From the NCBI GenBank assembly GCA_038373865.1, contig JAXGGA010004457.1:1-64000 (forward strand): DNA of 64,000 bases, given 5' to 3'. Shown piece after piece: positions 9,988 through 21,572 of this stretch; position 1 is the first letter of the stretch, and the number at the start of each line of letters is the position of its first letter. Below the pieces are notes generated by a model that saw only the letters and a list, made by a program, of their open reading frames with translations, made no database searches and was not told where the DNA came from. Source of the DNA: Uloborus plumipes. Lineage: Eukaryota; Arthropoda; Arachnida; Araneae; Uloboridae. Made by a program: the position numbers and the translations under genes.

Positions 9988-11460
9988 GCCTTAACGTTTT
10001 TTTTCAATTAAATAATAGTTTACGCACTCGGCATTTTTAAAAGTTTTGCATTTAACCATTGTTACAAAAGCTAAGTGGGAAAAACTCCACAGCGTCGTAA
10101 CTATGACTGCCATAAGGGGGGGGGGGGGTGGAGAGTGGGAAATTAATTTGAATTCGACGCGCCAGATTTCCTTACATAGAGTATAATATAATACTGTTCA
10201 TAAGAACTGTTCGAATAAGAAAACATGCACGATATATCATGTGGTTGTCGCAAAAAGTTTGAACATTTTGAAAGTTTGCTTTGAGATGACTTATCAAGAT
10301 TGCATTCTAATTTAATTTTTAGAATTTTGTAAGAAACATATTATAAGAATATCTATTATTTGCTTTCATTTTTTTTTTTTTTTTTGTTTTTCAGTGATTT
10401 GTAAAATTTAGGTCATTATCATTAAAGTGAAAAAAAATGAAATTCACCATGAAAAACCAAAAAAAAAAAAAAAAAAAACGAAAAAAAAAAAAAACACTCT
10501 GCAAATTCCAAGCGACAAAATAGTATCTAATTGATAATGCTATTTAATTAAAGTTAAAACGAAAAACAAATAAAACTATAAACTCAAAACCCCTTACATT
10601 AATTGCAAAAATATGCTTACTGAATCCAATAATATTTAAAACAACACAAAAACAAAACGTATTAAAGACATCTGTAAGGTAAAGAAAAGAATAACATTAG
10701 CTTCAATAAAATAACAATAATTTTTTCTTAAGGTTTGGAGCACAAAATGGAAATAAAAATACGATGATTAAATATTTATCTACATCATTTGAAGAGTGAA
10801 TATCTAATTACACAAGACATATGGTTGCATTAATTACGTATTACGCACGGATACTTTTCTTTTTTTTCGCAGGTTTCGTAGAAAATAATTCAGTGCCGTT
10901 AATTTAAGCGTCATTATTAATTTTAGCGGAATAAAGTTCAAATTTTTCTTCTAGTTGTATAAAATTATTGACAAAAGCTTATTATTTTTTATAATGTAAG
11001 TTTATAAATTTTATAATGTCGCGAAATCTCTCTCTCTAACGGAACCGGCAGATGTGGCCCTGCCTATAGATATATATTTTATCACTACATGGGTGGCGTC
11101 GGATGTAAAAATCTATAAAGCGTTGAAGAAAGCGTAGAAAATGTGGGGAAAAGGATCAATAAATCACATTAATAGCACTCCTTTTTTTTTTTTTTGGTAG
11201 AAATTGAAGCCCGCTTTGAAAAAATGTATTTATTAATTATTTATGATTATTTTTGGCACAGACATAAAACCTCTTTAATGCGACCCTTTAAGTATAAACT
11301 GGGTTGAAAGAAAACTATAGTCGCTCTTTATTATTTTGTCATTATTTTTTGTATCTTATTTTGGAATGCTTCAATTGAGTCGTTTAGAATCAACAGATGT
11401 TACGTCCTTTTTTCAAAATCTATAGTTTTGCCTTCGGAACTATGGATATGAAAGGGTTTT
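9988..11460. other. Unassigned AT-rich region
   Basis: About 1.5 kb with homopolymer tracts (G run at about 10117, T run at about 10371, A runs at 10460-10495) and no ORF, terminal repeat or tRNA that I can support. A more GC-rich patch near 11035-11110 (CGGAACCGGCAGATGTGG) stands out in composition only. Confidence 0.5.
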
Positions 11461-11466
11461 AAATTG

Positions 11467-11960
11467 CCCATTTATGCCCAGTAGCCGAAAAACAGGACGC
11501 TCGTTAGTTACTGTATATAAAGGCCTGTAATGGGTATATCATTTTACTAAAGCTGTTTTTCACAAGTTAAATAGTCCTTCTTCTTGAGAAAACCAGTTAG
11601 AACCACTAGTCTATTGCCAGCTATTTTCAGACAAATCAGTCAAGCAACGATCTAGCATGGGTAGCCACAAAAAGTAAGTTTTTTTTTGTTTTTCATAAAA
11701 TTAAACTATTTTAAAACGATTTGCTTAAAATTGATCACAGATGCCTTCTGTAATGTTACTTTGCACAAGTAAAGTCAAGTAATGTCGTATTTTCCTCACA
11801 TATCTGCAAAATATCCCATAAACAGGACGTTAAATAACTTAATAAACATGGCAACGGCGAACTATTTCAAGCCTAAAATGTATGTAAACCATTCCAAGTA
11901 AAAGATTTAAGCAGATAAAAATTGAAAAAAATTGTTAAAAAAAACTTGAGCATAAATGGG
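11467..11960 (-). mobile_element. TTAA-flanked MITE, family Q, copy 1 (empty-site copy)
   Basis: Starts near CCCATTTATGCCCAGTAGCC and ends with GAGCATAAATGGG, followed by TTAA at 11961-11964; TTAA also occurs just left of the start, although the first few bases are altered. It is the reverse of the element at 31912-32651 and lacks the 217-bp insertion found there, so it gives the pre-insertion sequence (GGACTA|TTTAACTTG in that orientation). No ORF. Confidence 0.75.
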
Positions 11961-11964
11961 TTAA

Positions 11965-12340
11965 GACTCCTACTCTATATGTACTCGTTGTTGAAATCTA
12001 CTGTTTTTTTATCTAAGGCTCTTAAGGCATGGTAAAGGAGCTTTTTAACTTATGTATTTTTTAATAAAAAAAATTTTCCTGAAAATGAACTTTACTGGTT
12101 TTGATTCTGGACGACCCAAATATTGTGGGTTTTTGGTACGAGTTTTAAACTCCCGCAGATATTACGATGATTATTTTGGGATATGTTGGATAATGCTTCT
12201 CTTCTCTACTTCGAGAAAAGGTACTTATGCACCTGCGCAGCATTCTGTCACACATTTTCGCCTCGGAGAAGTTGTTGCCAAATGCCGATATACTTTCGGT
12301 AGTTAGATTAGATATTCTATGATAAAAATGTCCATCCGTG
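11965..12340. other. Unassigned flank of the nested block
   Basis: The 84-codon ORF at 12052-12306 lies here. It has no recognisable motif and I do not call it a gene. Confidence 0.4.
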
Positions 12341-13457
12341 GCAGTATGGTATTTCTTTTAATGGGGCTGCTGTGGCAACAGGCCATTTGAAGACCTTGTG
12401 CATTTCCCAAAACCGGCATCCATTCTTTCATGTGGCACCACTATCGGCGAAATACCATTCCCACGAGAATTTCGACGCCCGGTTTCCCCACTAGATAGGG
12501 GCACCTGGGGTCTATGCGATGCGAAACTGCACGAGGAATTTAATTTTGCCAAGAGATAGTCAATGTCAAACGAGTACTTCATGGATCTTTTATATGCCGT
12601 ATAGTCATACGACATGGACGCTGCCGATTTTCAGCATCTTGAAAATCCACCGACTGGAGTCGGGTTTGATCCCGCGTCTTTGGATGTGAGTGTCCAGCGT
12701 CTTAACCACTATACTGCCGTGGGCAGGTAAAGGGTAGTAACTGCAAATTTTTCGATTTTCATTTTTGAAATCTATGTTACATTAGTTTTATGGTACAAGC
12801 ATCTTTTTTTTGGTTTCCGATGAAAAAAAAAACTGTTTTTTAACCAATGGTAATTAGCAGTAACTGCATTTTTCGCTGCGGTGGGCAGGTAAACGGCAGT
12901 ATCTGCATGTCTGCAGGATGAACATAAGGGTCATTCCATGTGAAATCAACAAGCCTCAAAACTTGACCATCACCAATTTCAAAAAAAAAATTATAGGGTT
13001 GATTACCTCTATAAAGTGATACAAAAAACTGATTTTTAAAATTTTTTTCAGCTGTTAGTTTTTTGTGTGAGACCGCTTAAAAAACGCAAAAAATGGAAAA
13101 AAGTGAAATTTTGAACATACAAAGATTCAATTTTCTCAGCTTGTATTGCAGCTAAGAGTCTTTTGTTATATGTCATTGTAAAGCTCTTTAAACAAGCTTT
13201 CAAATGATATATAATTTGACAAGGTTTCGTCATGTTAATATTTCAAGGTCACCAAAAGCATTATTTGACCTTGAATATTTCAAAAAGTGCATTTTTTAAA
13301 AATCTGAAAAATATATATATGTTACTTCCTAATGTAGTGTATATGTGGTAAAATTTGCAGAATGGGACAGCAATGGGATCTGGATGAAAAATGGAATCGA
13401 CTTTTTACACTCTTACCACTTTATTGCAATGCCTATGGCTCCTGAGGATAGTTAATA

Positions 13458-15924
13458 GGGTGGGCCGAAAAAACATTTTTTTATTTCGAATTTGTAATAG
13501 CGCGGAAAAGTTGCGAATTATGAAGACAAAAAGAAGGAAAAAAAAATTATCGAAATCGGTTGATATCTTCCGATCGCGCATAAGGCCTAAAGTTTGACAA
13601 AAATTGAAAAAACTTCATTTTCGCGATTTTTTTTTAAATTTTTGAATTGGATGTTTTCGAAATGTAATAGTGCGGAAAAATAGCTAATTGTAAGGACAAA
13701 ACGAAGGGAAAAAAATTATCGAAATCCATTGATATCTTCCGATCGCGCATAGGGCCTAAAATTTGACAAAATATGAAAAAAACTTCATTTTTGCGATTTT
13801 TTTTGAAAAAATTTTGAATGTAATGTTTTCATAATTTTTTCGCGCGGAAAAATTTATAATTATGAAGACAAAAAGAGGGATAAAAAGGAGGAAAAAAAAT
13901 ATCGAAATCTATTAATATCTTCCGGTCGTGCCTAGGGCCTAAACTTTAACAAAATATGAAAAAACATCATTTTTGCGATTTTTTGTTTAATTTTTTGAAT
14001 TAGATGTTTTCGTAATGCAATAGTTTGTAACGTTTACTAATATAGCCTTAAAACATTGTGCTTTGATTTTGTTTTGGTCATTTAATATCTTCCGGTCGCG
14101 CATTAACCCCAAAATTACTCAAAATAATAATTAAAAAAGTTATATTTTTACGCGTTTTTGGTTTTTGATGAATAATTTTTTGTGAAACAACCGTAGTATT
14201 TTTTGAGACAGACTGACAATAATATAGAAAAATAAATTACCACAGGTTCAGTTGATGTTATCCAGTTGCGAAAAGCCTTAGAAACTCTCATGCGCGGACG
14301 TCGGGCAGCAATCCAGGCAACATCGCTCGCATTCTCTCCCTCCCTTCGCTACGGCTCTCTTCCACTCCATCGCCGCCTTCCTAGGACCATGTCAGCTGTC
14401 TGCCTATACTGTTTTTTCACTCTGCGCTTCTATGTAGTAATCGCAGTGTACTATTATTTAGTTCAATCTAGCAGTTTTCATTTTGAAATTCTTGTAGTCT
14501 TCTGTAATGATGTAGTTTCCTGCTGTGTGTGGACTCTGTGATTTAACAAAAAGTTATGTAATAACAAGACAAATACTCTAATAACGAGACAAATATTTGG
14601 CTGCCCCACTTTTGGCACTCCAAAGAATTGCCATCAACCTAACTGCCTACTGGCGAAGACACCATTATTAATTTCTAGTGCCAAATTTAACCTTCCTTGA
14701 GTACGGCACCTAATGATGTCCTTGCCAGTGGACGGCTTGTTTGATGGCAGTTCTTTTGGAGTACCGAAAGTGGGGCAGCCAAATATTTGTCTTGTTATTA
14801 GAGTATTTGTCTTGTTATTTGGCTCAGCAATTGTATAAATTTTTCGTTAAATCACCGAGTTCACACAGAGCAGAAAACTACATCATTGTAGAAGACTACA
14901 AAAATTTCAAAATGAAAAAAGCTAGATTGAACAAAATAATAGTACACTGCGATTACTACATAGAAACGCAGACTGAAAAAACAATATAGGCAGACTGCTG
15001 ACATGGTCCTAGGAAGGCGGCAATGGAGTGGAAGAGAGCCGTAGCCAGGCGAGTGACGTTGCCTGGATTGCTGCCCGACGTCTACGCATGAGAGTTTCTA
15101 AGGCTTTTCGCAACTGAATAATATCGACTGAACCTGTGGTAGTTTGTTTTTATATATTATTGTCAGTCTGTCTTTAAAAATAATACGGTTGTTTCACAAA
15201 AAATTATTCATCAAAAACCAAAAACGCGTAAAAATGTAACTTTTTTTTAATTATTATTTCGGGTAATTTTGGGGTTAATGCGCGACCGGAAGATATTAAA
15301 TGACCAAAACAAAATAAAAGCACAATGTTTTAAGGCTATATTAGTAAACGTTACAAACTATTGCATTACGAAAACATCTAATTCAAAAAATTAAACAAAA
15401 AATCGCAAAATTGGTGTTTTTTCATATTTTGTCAAAGTTTAGGCCCAAGGCACGACCGGAAGATATTAATAGATTTCAATAATTTTTTTCCTCCTTTTTA
15501 TCCCTCTTTTTGTCTTCATAATTATAAATTTTTTCGCGCGAAAAAATTATGAAAACATTTCATTCAAAATTTTTTCAAAAAAAATCGCAAAAATGAAGTT
15601 TTTTTCATATTTTGTCAAATTTTAGGCCCTATGCGCGATCGGAAGATATCAATGGATTTCGATATTTTTTTTCCTTCGTTTTATCTTTACAATTAGCTAC
15701 TTTTCCGCACTATTACATTTCGAAAACATCCAATTCAAAAATTTAAAAAAAAATCGCGAAAATGAAGTTTTTTCAATTTTTGTCAAACTTTAGGCCTTAT
15801 GCGCGATCGGAAGATATCAACCGATTTCGATAATTTTTTTTTCCTTCTTTTTGTCTTCATAATTCGCAACTTTTCCGTGCTATTACAAATTCGAAATAAA
15901 AAAAAGTGTTTTTTCGGCACACCC
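13458..15924. mobile_element. 2.5-kb palindromic element B, GGGTGGGCCGAAAAA ends
   Basis: Ends GGGTGGGCCGAAAAAACA and the complement of TGTTTTTTCGGCACACCC, flanked by TA (13456-13457, 15925-15926). The whole element is one inverted repeat with its centre near 14690. Each arm carries about three subterminal repeats of roughly 172 bp built on AATAGYGCGGAAAA and TTGATATCTTCCGATCGCGC. The opposite arm of element A (around 18690-18700) preserves the uninterrupted target. The same ends and subterminal repeats occur on the coding element at 57477-60085, so this looks like its foldback derivative. ORFs inside are arm read-through. Confidence 0.88.
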
Positions 15925-16564
15925 TAATATATAATACAGAAATATTGCAAACTGCGAAATGTTATTTACAAGTGACGGTTGGCTTATTCCACGTCTTGTT
16001 TTGAGAGGATATAAATAATTCTTTTTCCGTTTCTACTAGGGTCTACTTTCGAAATAATAGCACTTATGGGCACATTGACAACATTTTCAAAGTCTGGACA
16101 GTAGATAGAATTTGAGGGTCCCATGAGGCCTGCAAACAGCTTGATTTTTTCTTCATCTGTGTCTAAGGACGCACCTTAGCCCACCAATATCCATTTATAT
16201 CTGCAGATCAAGAAATCCAAACCATTTTTCTGGGCAATCAAGATCGCCTTTTGGACAGTTGTTGTAGTTACGTTTCGATTCCTTATAGTGTTTGAAAAAT
16301 GAAATATGCATTTCACTTGCATCTGATTTTCCTGTTTTAAATGGCATTTACACACAATGAAGGACTCTGAGTGCCTGGTGTGTTGTTTTCTTGCCATCAT
16401 TTTTTTCTGGATTTCAAAGCCTTTTCTTCCATATCAAATCAATTCATTTTCAATATTGCACAATTGAACATTATAAACAGGCTTGATCTGCAGGTATAAT
16501 GGATATTGGTGGCTAAGGTGCGTCTTAGACACAGATGAAGAAAAAAAAGCAAGCTGTTGCAGCC

Positions 16565-18491
16565 CAAGGCCGTATCCAGAGGGGGGGCCCAACGGGCCCG
16601 AGGCCCCCCCCCCCCCCGAAACCCGAAATGTTTTACAATGTAAAACAGGAAAAAAAAGCTTTTTTTTTTTGAATTGCAAATGGCAAAAAAAAAGTTTTTT
16701 TTTTTTTTTTTTGTTTCTTTTAACTATTAAATGAGTAAAAATTTGAAGAAGTACAAAAAAAAAAAAAAAAAAAAGACAATTCAAATTTTCATTAGTTGCA
16801 AAACATACTTGAAAACAAGACTCTCATTAGCACTTCCAGCTCTCTTTCCCAAATATATTCAGTCTCAAAGCAAGCTACTTGTCAGTTTGATCAGCGCCCC
16901 CCTCTCCCCCATAAAACTTACAAAACTTACACCACTCAGATTTTTACCTCCTAATCGCCGGACCCCTAGTTTCCGATTAGGCTGAGATTGCTTCTCGCCG
17001 CCCTGATTCAAATTAGAGAGTACTTTGTTGGTCCCCATTTATAAGCATTTGTAATCCTCGAAGGAATTTAATAGCTAAATATGTCTTCAATAAACAAGAC
17101 CACACAAAAACGAATACGTTCACAGACCCTCTACTTTGTTGGACGCTCACCAATCTTAGACAAAAGTTACTTTAAAAAAAGTCCATTTACATATGCTTAA
17201 AAACCTTGAAAACTTTGCTAAATGTTGCTGTAAACCTTGAATTTCAAAGTTTCTAACACAAATGGGGGAGGTGGGCATCAAGTTGCGCGAAACTCAGCTC
17301 CTTGATTAAAAAAATATTCTGCGTAATGCAAAAATCATATTCCAGCATTTTTTGTAGCATATTTTCAAAAATAATTTTTTGTGACTCACATGTTTCATTT
17401 CTGACTATTCATTAAATACCTAATTCAGTATTTTAGAAGTTACTTTGTAATTGATTCCTTTATTAATATGTTAAGCACGAGAAAAAATATTACGCTTCCT
17501 GTATTCTTTTTCGTTTTCTGCAGTACTAGTGATTGAAAATTGTCGTTATAAGTATTTTTAATATCAATTTTTATTCTTTAAAAGATGTGTCTTTCAAAGT
17601 TTTAACAATTTCGTAAGACTGTCCAATCAACTTTTAAAACGTCAGAAACTAAAAAATGCAAATGAAATGCTTTAAAGAATTTTAACTGGTCTAGAGTCTT
17701 TGAAAATCCTTAAATACCTTTTTGAAACTCCTTTAAAAGTGCTTCAATCCTATTTCTTATCAAGTAATTAAACTATGAATTAACTATAAATGGCCAGAAT
17801 GTTACTCTGTCGTTAATTATTTTTTAAATCTCTACACTTTTCTTTTAAAGAATTTTATGTGTTTTATACTATTGGTTATTTTATGTTACTAAGTGCTGTT
17901 TCTGTCGGTGAGTTGGGGAACTGATAAAAAACTACTATGTAACTATAGTGAAAACCCATGTAAGCAAATGATAATGTGTTAATCTTTTCTCCTCCCTTGT
18001 CCTTCCTCTCTGTCACTTAATGTTAATCGTTTATTAAACTAAACATTTTTTTATGCTTTGATTAATCTTAGTTTGCAAAAGAATGCAGAAAATTTATGAG
18101 ATTGCTGTTTGCCCACTTTTCCAACATGTTTTTAAAGTCCCAATTGCCCCATATAAGGCCTCAAAATGCAGAATTATAAAACTTTTTTTCAAAAATTTAC
18201 CGGGGGTCCGGAGAAACTTCCTAAAATTACGGATATTCTACCGCACTTAAAAAAGTTCTCATTGCATATCTCTCTTGATACCCCTACCCCTAATAAGGGT
18301 CAGTTCTAGAAAACAATAAGAATAAAAGAAATGAGAGAGAAAAAACAAAACACACACACATCAAACATCGCGGGTGGGGGGGGGGGGGAGCAACTAGAAA
18401 TTAGACTCATAACACACACAAAAATGTATGTGTGTTTGGGCAATGTGCGAAACTGGGCCCCTCCCGAAAATTTTTTCTGGATACGGCCTTG
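16565..18491. mobile_element. Non-autonomous hAT element with perfect 8-bp TSD
   Basis: Ends CAAGGCCGTATCCAGAG and the complement of CTGGATACGGCCTTG, flanked by TTGCAGCC on both sides (16557-16564, 18492-18499). The 8-bp TSD and CAAGG-type ends identify hAT. It interrupts the right arm of palindromic element A; the intact mirror of the site is in the left arm near 16125-16140. The interior has G/C homopolymer blocks near both ends (16580-16616, 18375-18388) and no transposase-sized ORF. Confidence 0.9.
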
Positions 18492-19329
18492 TTGCAGCCT
18501 CATGGACCCTCAAGTTCTATCTACTATCCAGACTTTGAAAATGTTGTCAATGTGCCCATAAGTGCTATTATTTCGAAAGTAGACCCTAGTAGAAACGGAA
18601 AAGGAATTATTTTTAACCTCTCAAAACAAGACGTGGAATAAGATAACCGTCACTTGTAAATAACATTTCGCAGTTTGCAATATTTCTGTATTATATATCC
18701 TCAGGAGCCATAGGCATTGCAATAAGGTGGTAACAGTGTAAAAAGTCGATTCCATTTTTCATCCAGATCCCATTGCTGTCCCATTCTGCAAATTTTACCA
18801 CATATACACTTCATTAGGAAGTAACATATATATTTGTTTCAGATTTTTAAAAAATGCACTTTTTGAAATATTCAAGGTCAAATAATGCTTTTGGTGACCT
18901 TGAAATATTAACATCACTAAACCTTGTCAAATTATATAGCAACTGACAGCTTGTTTAAAGAGTTTTACAATGACATATAACAAAAGACTCTAGCTGCAAT
19001 ACAAGCTGAGAAAATTGAATCTTTGTATGTTCAAAATTTCACTTTTTTCCATTTTTTGCGTTTTTTAAGCGGCCTCACACAAAAAACTAAAAGCTGAAAA
19101 AAATTTTTAAAATCAGTTTTTTGTATCACTTTATAGAGGTAATCAACCCTATATTTTTTTTTTTTTTTGAAATTGGTGATGGTCAAGTTTTGAGGCTTGT
19201 TGATTTCACATGGAATGACCCATAATATGAATCGCTGTGCAAAACTTGCATCAAGCCGCAAAAATTGTTTCCCTTTGTACTTAAACTAAGCAAAAGTAGG
19301 GGTGCCCTAATGGGATGTCACGGGAGGTC

Positions 19330-20900
19330 ATTGGTTGCACTTGAATGTTCCCAAGGGGGTGTTTTATTCCTTTTGGGGGTGAATCAGTGTTAATATCAAA
19401 GCATACTCAAGTGATATTAATTGGAGTTACCACTTGGCGATATATCGCCAAGCTTTTAGTCGTCAAGTGCTTGACGCCAACTTGGTGACATATCGCCAAA
19501 TTGGCGACAAATTTGGCAAAAAAAAATTATTTTATGAGTTAGGGTTCAATTTAGCGCTATTGGCGGTATTTTGCGAAAAACCCACTGAATGATGCTAAAA
19601 TCGGCGATATTTAGAAAATGAATTGTTGTAAATCATTTTTTGCTTTGTTTCGTGGTACATTTGGGGCGTAAATGTTTGAATTGTCATCTTGCTCATTCCA
19701 AGCATTATTTAAACACTTAAGGCATCTACTAAAAAAATTTACACGTAAAAGGAAGTAGTGTGGGGTCCATACCAGATTTTTTTCTTTCAAATAAAGTTTC
19801 TCTCCACTAGCAGACAATTTTTTTCACGATTTCAAAGATACACAAGCCAAACTTGGCAGACGACAAACAAAAATGCAGCAATGAAATGATTTTATTTACA
19901 TTGTTTTGTTTTCTTTTAATTACAGTTGCTTTCATACTAACAGACGATAGTTTTTGCAGTTTATCCCTAGCTTTTGCATTTTTAATAGTACTATGAAAAA
20001 AATCGTCAGCACAACAAGCATTTCAAGCACTCTTTTTCTCAAAGTGATTTCTTGTTTTGATGCAAAGTACAAAGCATTAACTGATTTGTAGTAATTTTTA
20101 AACATCTGGTGTGAACGCCACACTACTTCCTTTTACGTTTAAATTCCATAATAAATGCCTCAAGTGTTAAAATAGTGCATTAGAGTGAGCAATATTCAAA
20201 CATTTACACCCCCAGTTTGTCACGAATCAATGCAAAATAATGTTTTACAATGATTTATTTCCTAAATATCGCCGATTTTAACATGATTCAGTGAATTTTT
20301 TGCAAAATGTGCCCAATAGCGCCAAATTGAATCCAAATTAAAAAAAAAAAAAAAAAAAATCATTTTTTCGACAAATTTATCGCCAACTTGGCGGCAAACA
20401 CTTGGCGACCAAAAGTTTGCAAATATATCGCCAAGTGGTTGCACCAAATCATATCACTCAATCTGCATTGAAATTAACATTGATTTACCCCACAAAGGGG
20501 TAAAAGACCCCCTTGGGAACATTCGAATGCAACCACAAGGGGAGGTGCACAACGACCACCCTCAGAGCCTACATACCAAACTAGAAGCTTCTACGGCATA
20601 TAGTTTTTGAGTTATGCGACATACATACATACATACATACATACGCACATACATACAAACATACATACATACGCACATACATACGTACATACAGACGTCA
20701 CGAGAAAACTCGTCGTAATTAACTGGGGCATGGTCGAAAAGGATATTTCGGCTGTTCATATGTTAGTAGGTACATATGCATGTGCTGATAGGTCGAAAAA
20801 ACATTCATTCGGGGGTGAGCAAAATCAAAATTTAGACCGAATTTTGAGTGAAATTTTCTTTGTGATCATAATACTTCCTTTACTAAGTAAAAGGAAGTAA
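19330..20900. mobile_element. Hairpin-ended element (CTTCCTTTTACG family), foldback form
   Basis: Right end is a tight hairpin, ACTTCCTTTACTA paired with AGTAAAAGGAAGT (about 20873-20899), followed by A residues. From about 20110 to 20899 it matches the copy at 33527-34347, including GAAGCTTCTACGGCATA, an (ACAT)n tract, GACGTCACGAGAAA and CATATGC..GTGCTGA. The left part (about 19330-19760) is an inverted copy of 20120-20540, rich in TTGGCGATATATCGCCAAG palindromes, so this copy is a foldback. No coding. The family is common-looking, but I cannot place it in a superfamily. Confidence 0.7.
20619..20694 (+). repeat. (ACAT)n microsatellite
   Basis: Imperfect tetranucleotide run of ACAT with occasional ACGC and ACAA units, at a fixed position in the hairpin-ended family. 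The copy at about 34100-34135 has only a short ACATACGC remnant. Confidence 0.9.
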
Positions 20901-21190
20901 AAATGGCTGAAGAATCGTCAAGTTTTGCTTCATATTTTCCATAATGCAATACAGTTCATTATATTTTTTAATTATATTTCGCGTTCGTTTATATTAAATC
21001 TATATCAAGTGGATACACGGTATTTACTCGTATGTATATTTTTAAATAAAACATATCATTCACAATGCAATAATATATTTCGTAATAACATATCTACTCC
21101 GCATGTTGTCGAATATGCAAATACTGGACATTTAGTAGCATACTGTGCACTTACTGCCGACTGCCAGTCAATTCCGCAGGACAATTAGAG
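20901..21190. other. Remaining interior of the TA element
   Basis: AT-rich stretch between the hairpin-ended element and the right subterminal repeat of the TA element. The 87-codon ORF at 20925-21188 has no recognised domain. Confidence 0.4.
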
Positions 21191-21572
21191 TGAAAAGGGC
21201 AGGTAAACGCCAGTATCTGCTTTACCTCTCTATGCGCTTGCAAAATCAAAATCCAATCGATAACCCAAAAAATATATTGGTATAAACATATAGTATCGCC
21301 TATGTTCGAAGTTCAATGTTTTATTAATCTTTGTGGGAAATCAAAAACGCGTTTCTTCAATTATCTCGAAAACTCATTTTTGCAGATACTGCCGTTTACC
21401 TGCCCACGGCAGTATACAACTCTGTCGCTGCAGTATGGTATTGTTACTACTTGTTCAGTTCATTAATATGTTGCTTATATCAGTCCATTGATTATTTGTC
21501 TTGAAAAATACAGGGTGTCTGAATTAGACGGAGTGAGTTTGTGCAGCCAATTAAAAAAATAACTCTACGAGG

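Larger units (their letters stand above)
12928..19221. mobile_element. Palindromic element A, GGGTCATTCCATG family, with two insertions
   Basis: Ends GGGTCATTCCATGTGAAATC and its near-perfect complement at 19202-19221, flanked by ATAA on both sides (12924-12927, 19222-19225). The left arm (12928-13457, then 15927 to about 16300) mirrors the right arm (about 16440-16564, then 18492-19221); the centre is near 16320, with CTGTGTCTAAGGACGCACC mirrored by GGTGCGTCTTAGACACAG. Removing the insertions at 13458-15924 and 16565-18491 leaves about 1.9 kb. Its relative at 21573-24568 also has a 4-bp TSD. No transposase; superfamily unknown (Sola and Chapaev are known to make 4-bp duplications). Confidence 0.85.
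12714..21412. mobile_element. TA-flanked DNA transposon inside the SINE, itself filled with later insertions
   Basis: Inverted ends CTGCCGTGGGCAGGTAAA (left) and the complement of TTTACCTGCCCACGGCAG (right), with TATA/TA on both sides (12710-12713, 21413-21416). Degenerate internal repeats of the same phrase (GGGCAGGTAAACGGCAGTAT) occur at about 12882 and 21196. Apart from the nested elements it contributes only a few hundred bases and has no coding capacity. Tc1/mariner-type target preference. Confidence 0.8.
12354..21429 (-). mobile_element. tRNA-derived SINE, split by the nested block
   Basis: The 13-bp sequence GCAGTATGGTATT flanks the locus at 12341-12353 and 21430-21442, giving perfect TSDs. 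On the minus strand the SINE starts just inside 21429, is interrupted within its tRNA head by the TA element 12714-21412, and resumes at 12713 with a polymerase III A-box-like TAGTGGTTAAGACGC and a B-box-like GGGATCAAACC. It then continues through a tRNA-unrelated body (GGTGGATTTTCAAGATGCTG) to its 3' end near 12354 (CCCCATTAAAAGA). Without the insertion it is about 375 bp. The 85-codon ORF at 12358-12615 is simply SINE body. The head is tRNA-like but not a functional tRNA. Confidence 0.85.

Noticed and set aside
10117..10128. Poly-G tract (and similar tracts at 16580, 18375, 29307, 46690, 50200) as G-quadruplex signals
   Set aside because: Single homopolymer runs without the spaced four-run pattern; most fall near TE ends and may include sequencing-length errors.
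12640..12725. Possible tRNA gene on the minus strand
   Set aside because: tRNA-like boxes continue into a SINE body and the 5' acceptor part is displaced to 21413-21429 by an insertion.
16434..16784. 116-codon minus ORF and overlapping plus ORFs
   Set aside because: Built from homopolymer-encoded Phe/Lys runs and the hAT insertion junction; not a protein.
20562..20759. Cys/Met/Tyr repeat ORF
   Set aside because: Translation of the (ACAT)n microsatellite.
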